Shown here: piece after piece, positions 1 to 9,137 of the stretch
Position numbering within the stretch: position 1 is the stretch's first letter
Layout: each line of letters starts with the position of its first letter
Source: Terana coerulea
Taxonomy: Eukaryota > Basidiomycota > Agaricomycetes > Polyporales > Phanerochaetaceae
NCBI GenBank assembly: GCA_024811115.1
Contig: JAKOGH010000769.1
Coordinates: 1 to 64,000 of the forward strand
Reading direction: 5' to 3'
DNA: 64,000 nucleotides
Notes under the pieces: model-generated
Database searches by the model: none
What the model was told of the DNA's origin: nothing
The model's input: the letters and a program-made list of their open reading frames with translations, nothing else
Made by a program: the position numbers and the translations under genes

Positions 1-316
1 TGTCAACAACAACTAGTACAACTGTACCAGGTGCGACGCTCTCAACTGGGACGGAAATAGTGGTGCAGTCTCCGAGTAACTAGCTGGGGAACAGACCAGC
101 TCGAGACTGGCTTTCTCTGTTGCAGACGGTAGCTACTTATACATGTGTAGTCCTAAACTGTACAGTACCACCCGGTATCCTCGTGTATGTACTAGAGCGG
201 TCCAGAACAATAGAGAAACACACGAAACCACGAGTATCGATGAGAGAACAATAGATAGGGGTAGAAGACAATGGAAATGAAAAGAATACCCTAGAGACGC
301 CCAGAAGTTCATGACA
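1..316 (-). repeat. 3' LTR of the retrotransposon
   Basis: This 316-base copy matches 6608-6925 almost exactly. It begins TGTCAACAAC and ends GTTCATGACA, giving 5-base inverted termini TGTCA/TGACA. It is the 3' LTR because the element is read on the minus strand. The window starts on the first LTR base. Confidence 0.95.
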
Positions 317-330
317 TAACCCCCTCTCTA
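317..330 (-). other. Polypurine tract next to the 3' LTR
   Basis: On the minus strand the bases just inside the 3' LTR read TAGAGAGGGGGTTA, a purine-rich run in the position expected for the plus-strand primer of an LTR retrotransposon. Position and composition are seen; the function is inferred. Confidence 0.7.
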
Positions 331-542
331 AGGATCACGTCCGTGATCTATAGAACTCGGCGTCTCTATCTGTACGACCTATTTCCCAATTGTAGAGTCT
401 GGAACCGATATGTCCGATGAATTGATTGACGTTGGGCGGGCAACGATGGGGGAATTCGAATAGTCAACGGACGAGGGCGCCTGGTACGCGCTTGTAGAAA
501 GCATCGATGAGATCTTGACAGTGGGTGAGGTTGGATCGCGGT

Positions 543-728
543 TCATGTGTACTTACGCGGACCGGTTTCGTGCTTCCATAGAACCTTGTATTTGAGAATT
601 CCCTTGTCTAACTTAGCGTCCAAGGATCTCTTGACCTCATGTTCTTCTTGTCCATCAATTAGATCGGGTATCTCGAGTTCACGTGCCTGGGATTCGAAGG
701 AGGACTTCCGGAACGGTGAGAGCCACAT
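543..728 (-). pseudogene. Pol C-terminus with chromodomain
   Basis: The minus-strand translation of about 61 residues starts with the WLSPF stretch typical of the end of gypsy integrase and continues into a chromodomain-like region: residues of the form DLIDGQEEHEV, then ILKYKVLW. Chromodomains at the Pol C-terminus define chromoviruses and are thought to steer integration to marked chromatin. Later core residues are not in the same frame, so the domain is partial or interrupted. Confidence 0.75.
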
Positions 729-1046
729 CTCATTGACCGTGGGATAGATCTTTCTCCATGCTTTGGGAAGTTCAAGTTCGTGGCGGAGGCGCCCGTGTTT
801 TGTTTAACTTTAAACGGGCCGTAGCGCTTGTTGTCGAGCTTTTCATTGGTCGATCGGTTGTGATGTTGGTCCCTTCAAGCCATACCAGGTCTCCCGGCTT
901 GTATTCACGTGTCTTCCCTTTCAGTCGATCATGGAAGCGCTTCATCGTCTCCTGTGCTAATCCGATGGCTGCCTGCGTTCCTCTCGTACTGATTTCATCG
1001 ATCTACAAAGTCTCTCACGGTTTCCTTCTTACTCGGTAGGGTTCGT

Positions 1047-2005
1047 TTAGGAGTTAGGGTGATAGCCTTTGGACGAAGAATGGAGTTTGTTCGGTGGAGC
1101 TGTTGACCTTGTTGTTGTACGAGAATGATGCGAGGGTAGCATTCGGCCCAAATCGGATTGTCGGTAGTTGATGAAAAGTCGAAGGTACTGTTCGACTTCA
1201 GCGTTAATCCGTTCCGTCTGACCGTCGGTCTGCGGATGATAGGCCGTGGATGCGTTGGCTTCGATTCCGAGACTTATAGAGTTCAGATATGTACTCGTTC
1301 TTGAACTCTGCTCCTTGATCGCTAACAATCTTCCGCGGAATGCCGTGATGGGCGACAACATGGTCACGCAGGATTTTGCTCCATCCTTGCGCGTTGAGCT
1401 CGATGGTGGAGGGATGCAGATTATCTGTTTGGAGAACATACAGACAATCACAATGATAGCATCGAATCCTAGCGACGGAGGGAGTGGACCAATTTTGTCG
1501 ACAGAGATGATCTCCGAGGGTCGAGAGGCAATCTCGTTAGGGTGAAAGCGGGCCGAGTTTGGATCCGGTGTGAACCTTGGTCTTCGACAGTCGACACATC
1601 CTCGACGCTTCCTAATGTCTCCGCGGATGCGTGGCCACCAGTAGTTGCGCGTGATCAGTTCGTGGGTCTTGTGTTGGCCGGTGTCCGATGAGTGCAGTCG
1701 TGGTGATGCTTGATGATCTGTTCGCGAAGTTTCCGGTGTACGGGGCGTAGATCCGATCTTTCAAGTAACCAATCCTCTTCATCTTCCTTCCAGTCCGTCT
1801 CCTTCTTTGCTAGCGCTATCGTAACTACTTTGTCCTTATTAGCTTTGTGCTTTTTAATATCTACGAGCCATTCCGTAGCTGGTCCGTCAAGCATGTGCTG
1901 ATCTATATTACGTAGAGATAGTTCGCTGAAAGTGTTCGGTTTTAATACTACAATGTCTGCGTTATCGTCTTCCATTCTCATATCCAGCCTGTCGTGAGAG
2001 TCCAT
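1047..2005 (-). pseudogene. Integrase, broken (zinc-binding and core regions)
   Basis: Two minus-strand pieces are recognisable. 1655-2005 carries the linker after RNase H and the start of the His/Cys zinc-binding region (an HHHDC stretch). 1047-1451 carries the conserved core end with STAYHPQTDGQTERIN, a hallmark of Ty3/gypsy integrases. The pieces are in different frames and the sequence between them is interrupted, so a continuous catalytic core is not encoded. Confidence 0.88.
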
Positions 2006-2029
2006 CTGCCTTTAGTTGGTCCGACCAGG

Positions 2030-3389
2030 TTTGTGCTGAAGTAGGAAGTGATACTCGGCAAGTTCGGCCGCAGCCATCGCGCTTGCCGTCAGTTCGGCTC
2101 TGCGGCTTAGGAAGTACTCCAGAATTCTTGTGATCTGTCCAGATCTCGAAGTCCTGCCGAGCGCCCCATTAGGTACTGGCGCCATTCGTCAGTGCCGACA
2201 TGATAGACATGAGTTCCTTATCGTAGATCTCGTAGTTGCGCTCGGTGGCTGTGAGCGCTTTGGAGAGGAATGCGACAGGCTTCCATTTGCCATCCTGGTG
2301 TTGCTCGAGGGTTGCACCGTAGGCGAAGTCCGAGCGTCACATTCAATTCGGAACTTGTCCTCGTCCGTGGGCATTGCTAGGACTGGGGCGGAACAGATGC
2401 GGTTGAGTTCGAAGGCTTCGGCTTGCTCGGGGTTCCATAATGTGGCATTGCCGGTGAGGAGGTGAGCGGCTTCGCGATCTTGCCGAAGTCTTTGATGAAT
2501 CGCCGGTGAGAAGTTGGTGAAGCCGAGGAACGCCTGAATGTCCCGTTTGCACGTGGGCTTCGGCCGTTTCTTGGCGCCTTCTACTTTGACTGGATCCATC
2601 TGGACTTGTCCTTCGGAGATGATCATGCCGAGGTATTCGATCTCAAGCCGTTCGAATTCGCACTTCTGCCTTGAGGTACAGCCGGTGTTACGCATTACGT
2701 CGAACTCGTTGCACAATGCGGCGATGTTCTTGAGATCCTTGGTATAGATCATGATGTCGTCGATGTAGACCATCACGTGTCCTTCCTGGATCAGATCTCG
2801 GAAGATGTCGTTCATCATTGTCTGGGCGTGGCTGGCGAATTGGTGAGACCGAAGAACATGACTAGGGTTTGAAGAGTCCGGCGGTTTGTGATGAACGCCG
2901 CTTCTCTTCGTCGCCTTCCTTGATCCGAATGTTGTTGTAGCCCCATCTGACGTAACTTTGTGAAGTACTTGGACCCTTTCAGCTTGTCTACCAGTTCCTG
3001 GATCGAAGGAAGTGGATAACGATTCTTGATGGTTAAATCGTTAAGCTTGCGGTAGTCCTGTACAGGTCGAAGCGAGCCATCCTTCTTTTGACAAGAAGAA
3101 CGGAGCTGCCGGGTGACTTAGAAGGGCGGATACGTCCGGATCGAAGGTTCTCTTCTAAGAAGTCGTCGCGCTTTCTGTTCATCTAGCGTGTGAGGTACGA
3201 TTTTCCTCCCACTGGCGTAGCGCCTGGCGTTAGCTCAATCGCGTGGTCCCACGGGCGTCGTTCTGGTAGTGAATCGAAGTTTTCTTTAGCAAAGACGTCC
3301 TTGTACTCGTGATAGTACTCGGGGACTAGTTCGCGCGAAGGTTTCTTTGCTTTCTTTGCATTTTCTTCGATTGCCAGATCCATAGCCAC
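2030..3389 (-). pseudogene. Reverse transcriptase and RNase H, broken
   Basis: 3183-3389 encodes the start of the polymerase region with the LPERRPWDHAIELTPGATP block typical of fungal gypsy elements. 2189-2818 continues with the fingers/palm and holds the active-site motif YIDD, followed by YLGMIISEGQVQMDP and the RNase H start containing the FRIECDA aspartate. The segments between are shifted in frame and the RNase H end is shuffled among frames. The order and content identify the gene; the frame breaks make it inactive as written. Confidence 0.92.
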
Positions 3390-3396
3390 GTTGGTT

Positions 3397-3834
3397 TTAG
3401 CGCGGATGTGAGCGCCGCCTGTTGCGATGTAGCGCTGCCAGTCGAAAACGAAGATTTGTTCCCCTCCTCAAGATGAGCCTCGGATCATTCGGGATTTCGT
3501 GCTCGTCATCCTCAATGCCAATTAGGCGTTGTACGTAATCACAAGTGGCTGGACATCTATCGAACTGGAGTGTGCGATCTTTCCAGTTGATTGATGGGTT
3601 GTGTAATTCCAACCACTCATAGGGAAAATGGACGTATTCCCAAGGTTGGTGACGGCGAATGACATTCGCTCCACGTGATCCTGAATCTTGACTCTGAGAT
3701 CGACAGCATTCAGTGATCGGACCGCCGACATTATGACTGCCGTCGGCGTTGTACACTGGGATTGGAACAGGCAATTTGGTTGTTGCAATGCCGTGTTCCT
3801 GTCTGATGTCTGATCGATGAAGATCAGAGTGCAT
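3397..3834 (-). pseudogene. Retropepsin-like protease region
   Basis: The minus-strand translation contains IPVYNADGS and GGPI, then WLELHNPSINWKDRTL and an FDRCPATC block, the pattern that follows the aspartic protease active site in basidiomycete gypsy elements. A second frame over the same stretch carries the middle (SFAVTNLGNTSIFPMSGWNY), so the domain is split by at least two frame changes. The catalytic DSGA motif itself is not visible in a clean frame. Confidence 0.72.
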
Positions 3835-4344
3835 CGAGTCGCAGAGCTTTTACGAAAGGATTCGAGGTGTCCGATGTAGTGACGATCATTGGGACATCAA
3901 TCTGATTGCCTTTTCGGCCTCGGATGTATCTCGGGCGACTTTTAATTCTGAAAGGTATATAGTTGCTTCGTCATGACATGGAAGCAATATTTTGGCGCTT
4001 GCTAGCGTGGCATCTACCTGACGCTTTGCATGCATCCTTCCAGAATCTTCACAGCCGCTTCGGCATCGTACGTGGTCCACTGATGGATCCGCCGGAGTCC
4101 ACGGAACTTCTCTTACCCATTTGGGTTTTGGCACAGGTTCTTTCTCACTGTCGGTGCAGACGTGTTTTCTGGTAATGAACGGGAATTAAGCACGGTGTTG
4201 AACCGCCACGCTGCTCAGCAGACGCCCCTTCAGAATAACATTGCGATGATTCGTCTAACACTATGGTACAACAGTAATTGAGAAATGATTCTAGGCTCTT
4301 CACGTCTGTGCTTTCGCTTGAGCCGCCTGAAAACCCTTGAAGTT

Positions 4345-5856
4345 TCATAAACGAAGATTCGACCACGCGATGGATGCGTTCCTCCATTCCATCAGGGGCG
4401 AATCGGCTTGAGCCGACGACGGCTTGGGCTTATCGTCCTTCTCATCGGGAAGGTCGGTGGAGACGCCGCGCACCTGACGAGGTTGCTTCGGCAGGGCAGT
4501 CGCGCGACAGATGTCCTTTCTGATGGTGAAACAAAGCCCTTCCTTTCGGGCTCTGTCCAGGTTCATGGTTGGCCGGCCTCCGTAGATTATGCCGGTTCCG
4601 GCTCGATCTTGTCGAGGCGCTTGGGTCTGTGAAGACTGCCGGCGCGCTGACTGGGGTTTGCGGCTTGGGAGCCGGCTTGTGGGACTGACTGCCCTCGAGG
4701 TTCTTCTGGCGTTGGTAGTGCCTCTCTGATTCTCATCCACGTTTCGGCGATGCGCATGTACGCCGAGTACCGCTGGGACGTCTTGACTCAGGAGCGCCGA
4801 GGACTCGCTTCTGAGAGCTTCGCCGAGGTAGTCAATGAGAATCACTGACTGCGCGTCGAGCTGCTCCTGAGTGCGCCGTACCTGCGCGGGAGGCGTACAT
4901 CTCGAACGCGTTCGAACTCTCGAACGCTCATGCTTCCCTGCTTCAGCTCCTTCAGGCTTCTGCAAGGCGTCTGAGTGCCGGTCATGCGAAATTGCTTGAC
5001 CAGGCGTTCTTGGAAAACACCACTGCTCGTGCGAAATCAGTGCTTTCGAGATAGGCCTCGGCCCACTCTCACTGATCCGCCCTGCATGTAGGACAGGACG
5101 AAGGTGATTTTCGCTCGATCTGATCGGAGCTTTTTGTGGTGATTCGCGAAGATGTTCAACCTGATTTGCTTCCACCAGGCTTCCAATCTTTCCGGCTTCC
5201 GTCGAAGGTGTCCGGCTTGCCAGACCATCGCGATCGCTTCGTTATCGTTCGTCGTCGTCGCGATCTCGATGTCCTCGACCTCCACCCTCCCGGGGCCGCC
5301 GCCTCCGCTTCTCCGCCGTTACCTCCAAAGGAGGGTCCTGCCGGCGGGTTCTCCGTCGCTTGCCACCACTCATCTCATCTCGAGCTCCTGGGCCACGAAT
5401 TCCACAACGCATTGGCAGGTTGTTTCCGCTAGCGTGTGAACAAGGCTGCTCGGCGCATTCCTTGTTACGGTTGTGCCCAGGAAGTGGAAATAGATGAGTT
5501 TATTTCCAAGCATAGACTATTGTGTTTGAGTCGACGCATGAACAGGGATCGTCGTAATCCGTCCAGGGCCGATGCGGTTAGGTAGCGGTGGCCATGCGTC
5601 GGCTATGCCGAAATTCGACGCGCTCGGTGTGGTCGGGTACTAGGGCGTCTCCGTCGTCGTGGTCCTCGTTTTCTTTACTGGGCGACGACTTCTCGCCTTC
5701 GGATTCGGTGAGTAGGGGATGGAAGCGCGTGGGGAATGGAAGTCGGCCGGTGAACGGCTGAGGGATGATCGCGGGAGTAGGTGGGTTTATACTGGTGTCG
5801 TCGGCTGCACGTAGTATGAGGAGTATTTGCGTTTGTCTTCTAAGCTTACTGCGCAA
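4345..5856 (-). pseudogene. Gag, broken, with a disrupted zinc knuckle
   Basis: 5037-5285 carries a capsid-like helix region (RLEAWWKQIRLNIFANHH and AKITFVLSYMQGG). 4345-5175 continues in another frame and includes RPTMNLDRARKEGLCF, which normally leads into a CCHC zinc knuckle. Around 4500-4545 the knuckle is split: the first Cys and the later KGHLSRDCP part lie in different frames, separated by what looks like a one-base loss plus loss of the second Cys. 5578-5856 is a Pro/Glu-rich N-terminal part in yet another segment. There is no continuous Gag. Confidence 0.82.
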
Positions 5857-6607
5857 ACACTACACTTGACACTTGGATTAGTGTCCCCGTGAACACACTT
5901 TGGGTTGCGGCACGAGTACCACTTATCGTCGTGGCTTCTGGTAGATCGATCTCCCGCGAGTCGTTGAAGAATGATGGGGTCGTCCTATACAAGGGCAAGA
6001 GTCGCCTCCAGCCATACACGAGCGAAGCCTATTCTAGGCAACCTGCAATACTCTTCAACCCAAATGAAGAGCACGAGGGTAGACGTTGTCTTGGAGGGAT
6101 TTTTACAGCTCGTACTACTACTGATATGGCTACGAGTTACCAGTGTTCTGCTGTTTGATCCCGCTACGGTCTACCGACTTCTCGGTTGCAGCTTGACTCT
6201 AAGGGACACGAGCCCAAAGAGCGCCTGTCTCGGCCTTCCCGATTACCGCCTTTACTAGCTTCCCACACCCAAGGGTGCGCCAAAGGTTCCCAGCCGATCA
6301 AAGAGCACCGGTGTTAGGTGTCTAAGGTACAGCTATCCGAGATGAAGCTCGGAACCGTTGAGTCGGATCAACGTACTGATTGGGTAACTAGTCGCGTGTG
6401 CACGGGGTAACGACACAGGGGGATGGTCAATACCGAGGTTCACGGGCCGTTTCCCTATGCGGGTGATTACGGTCCGGTGTACTAGGGTCTAAAACTCAAT
6501 CTACACGATCCTCCTATACAGGACGGACCGGGCAACGGGTAGGTGTTCTGGGTAGAACGGGTGGAGCAACGAGAGATCGTCGCGAGGGTAGGATAGTCTC
6601 GAGCTTA
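5857..6607 (-). other. Retrotransposon leader between 5' LTR and gag
   Basis: About 750 bases follow the 5' LTR in the element's reading direction. No coding similarity is seen. The primer-binding site should begin at 6607 on the minus strand (TAAGCTCGAG...), but it does not match an initiator-Met tRNA end that I recognise. Self-priming, as in Tf1, is possible but not shown. Confidence 0.6.
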
Positions 6608-6925
6608 TGTCAACAACAACTAGTACAACTGTACCAGGTGCGACGCTCTCAACTGAGGACGGAAATAGTGGTGCAGTCTCCGAGTAACTAGCTGGGGAAC
6701 AGACCAGCTCGAGACTGGCTTTCTCTGTTGCAGACGGTAGCTACTTATACATGTGTAGTCCTAAACTGTACAGTACCACCCGGTATCCTCGTGTATGTAC
6801 TAGAGCGGTCCAGAACAATAGAGAAACATACGGAAACCACGAGTATCGATGAAAGAACAATAGATAGGGGTAGAAGACAATGGAAATGAAAAGAATACCC
6901 TAGAGACGCCCAGAAGTTCATGACA
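6608..6925 (-). repeat. 5' LTR of the retrotransposon
   Basis: This 318-base copy of the LTR at 1-316 differs by two one-base insertions and two substitutions. It would carry the element's promoter, read leftwards. Its outer end abuts host coding sequence at 6926. Confidence 0.95.
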
Positions 6926-7454
6926 CCCACGCATCCAGAACATTGGACCATCTACTGTCTCCCAGGCCCGTATTGCGATGAGGAGTTTTTGACGGCGCAA
7001 GGAATCAGCGAGTTTTTCGATACACGGTGGAAAATCAGCTCTTCCAGTAATCGCATGGGCATCCGTCTCGAGGGGCCGAAGATTGGCTGGGCGCGAACAA
7101 GTGGAGGCGAAGGCGGATCGCATCCATCTAACATCCACGACAATGGCTATGCGCTGGGAACGATCAACTTGAACGGCGATACGCCCGTCATTCTGACCAA
7201 TGAGGGCCCCGACATGGGTGGGTACCTGTGTCTTTGCACAGTCGCTACCGCCGAGTTGTACGTTGACCTTGCAATATGCTAAGCGCTCTATGCTGACCGG
7301 TTGACCCAGATGGAAACTTGGGCAGCTCCGCCCCGGTAACACTGTCCAATTCAAGCGCATCACCGTCGACGAAGCCATGCACTTGTCAGCTTTAACGGTC
7401 GAATACTTCGACCAGATCTCGCTTCCGAGTTCCATGGTCGCGGATGACCCATAA
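6926..7454 (+). pseudogene. AHS2-domain remnant of a urea carboxylase/urea amidolyase-like gene
   Basis: Reading in frame from the first base after the LTR, the product contains LPGPYCDEEFL, SSSNRMGIRLEGP, GGEGGSHPSNIHDNGYA and NEGPDMGG. These are diagnostic of the carboxyltransferase (AHS2/KipA) domain of urea carboxylase, urea amidolyase and related biotin enzymes. A 52-base intron at 7258-7309 (gtacgt...acccag, branch-like TGCTGAC) joins TAEL to WKLGQLRPGNTVQFKRI in phase. The frame then meets TAA at 7452-7454; downstream bases resemble a continuing peptide (ILPAE) followed by a gtgagt donor, so the stop may itself be a mutation. The amidase and biotin-carboxylase parts, if present, would lie left of the window, cut off by the retrotransposon. 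Confidence 0.9.
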
Positions 7455-7559
7455 ATGATTTTGCCAGCTGAATGCGTGAGTTTATACGCTGCGCTTACAC
7501 GATGGCTCACTCAGCATTTCACCGACGATACGTTTCGTTTTTATCCAAGTTCTTGACTG

Positions 7560-8450
7560 CGATGAGGCTGCTGTTGCGCTAGCATCAAGTCTATCACATC
7601 GAAGTTGACCGTCGGGGAGATCCTGAATGCCTTACGGTCAACACTGCTTACAGCCGCATCCCGCGGCGTTATCTGCTCGGGTGGCAAGTAAGTCTGCGGC
7701 GGCACCGTGGGTACGTTGGACGTTACGGTGAGCATCTATTGTTCCTAAAACCCTATCATTCTCTCATGTGCGGACATAAGTGTTTACCCTCTGAATGTGC
7801 GCTATACGTAGTGCATCGGAGCCATATCATCGTGACGCTGTCGCCCTGATCAAGATCCTGACTGCTTGGTGACCCACCGGTACCGCTCCAGGAAGACACG
7901 CCATCGTGCTCGTGGAGTGCGCCTGTGAACGCGACGGGTGCATGGGATGCCAAGACATCAGACGAGTTCCAGGGCCTGGTTAGAAAATGAATTGGCAGTT
8001 CCACCACTTACACTGGTACGCCGTGCCATAGCCCTTGTACGTAAAATACGTCGACTCTTCGCAGAATCTGCATGATCAAGAACCCTGTCCATCGGCGGTA
8101 CAACCCCTTCGTCGAGGACATCACCGCGCAGCCCAGCCGCGTCTGGTGACGTTATCTGACTATTTCCTTGTCTAAGACGGCGCCGGGGAAGGTGTATTGT
8201 ACCGGTGTGCATTACTTTACCCTGAACTCGTATCATTGTCTCATGAGCAGGAAGGTCCAGGGCCTAGGTGGTGTTCTAGGTGTTCCTACGCCGGCCATGT
8301 CGACAGAAATCTCGTCGTCATTGCCTGGCTACCATATTCATTCATTTGCGGCACCGCGCTACTAAGTCACAGCATCGTGCTCGTGCGGAGAATTCACGGC
8401 CGCGACGATGGTACCAGACGTCGGGAGTGGCCACATATTACGTATGCTGG
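7560..8450. repeat. Degenerate direct repeat, period about 480 bases
   Basis: Blocks near 7560-7960 recur near 8040-8450: CGTTATCTG at 7668 and 8151, CTATCATTCTCTCATG near 7755 against GTATCATTGTCTCATG near 8235, and a CATCGTGCTCGTG block near 7902 and 8371. On the minus strand both copies contain short peptides of similar layout (QITxxDAA, then spaced Asp residues). The source may be a duplicated gene segment; I do not recognise it and no full gene can be drawn. Confidence 0.45.
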
Positions 8451-9137
8451 TCTAAAGTATCACCGCGACATGAACCGCCTCAGCCACAGTGCGTATGTGA
8501 CTTATCCATTCATTGCCAAACCTGAAACGACCCCTTCCTCGTCGTCCAAAAAAACAGTCTGATCGGTCTTTGACCGTCTACTGTGCATTCCAGGGGCGGT
8601 ATCGGCATGCATCCAGCGATCTTGCGTTGTACCGCACATCAGGACGCATTATTCCTCGCCGTTCAGACGTCCAAGCCCTTGCCCTAGAATTCACACTTTC
8701 CTGGACCGGCCTCTATAATATCCTACCCCGAGGCGCGTTCGACTCCGATGAGAATCATAGAATTGTGTGTTCGTACGAGGAGCTTGGGATAGTGGGAAAT
8801 ATGCGGTGGCTTATTATCATTGATCGCTCGTTTTACATTCCGTGGATTGAAAGCAGTGAATAATAGTTATTATCTCGATATAAAGCTATGGTACAGTCTA
8901 GACGAGGCGTATACAAAAGCGGCGTAAAGGACAGTGGAAATACATGTGTTAATCCCCGAGAGAAGTAAAATAAACACATTGTCCCAGTAGAAGGAAGGAA
9001 GCAGAGGCGTTAGACAGCAGTTTGTTGTGCAAGTATCCCAAGGGAGTGGGGGCCACATCGTTGGGAACGGGATGAACGTATGAGCGCGAGTGTTCGGTTA
9101 TGTCCGCAAAAGTCCGCAACACAAAAGTCTTTGCGGC
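8451..9137. other. No recognised gene
   Basis: A short plus-strand open frame of about 116 codons ends near 8863 but matches nothing I know and has no supporting context. The rest is the 3' flank of the GT2 gene read from the right. Confidence 0.4.

Larger units (their letters stand above)
1..6925 (-). mobile_element. Ty3/gypsy chromovirus LTR retrotransposon, complete but frame-broken
   Basis: A full-length retroelement bounded by two direct LTRs that start TGTCA and end TGACA. On the minus strand the internal part reads gag, protease, reverse transcriptase, RNase H, integrase and a C-terminal chromodomain, which is the order of Ty3/gypsy chromoviruses (Tf1/sushi-like). No part is one long open frame: recognisable domains fall in several frames, so this copy looks unable to encode its own proteins. 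The two LTRs differ at only about four positions, implying recent insertion. The right edge cuts straight into a host AHS2-domain coding region. The target duplication cannot be checked because the left flank lies outside the window; it would be expected to match the bases CCCAC at 6926-6930 if it is 5 bp long. Confidence 0.93.
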
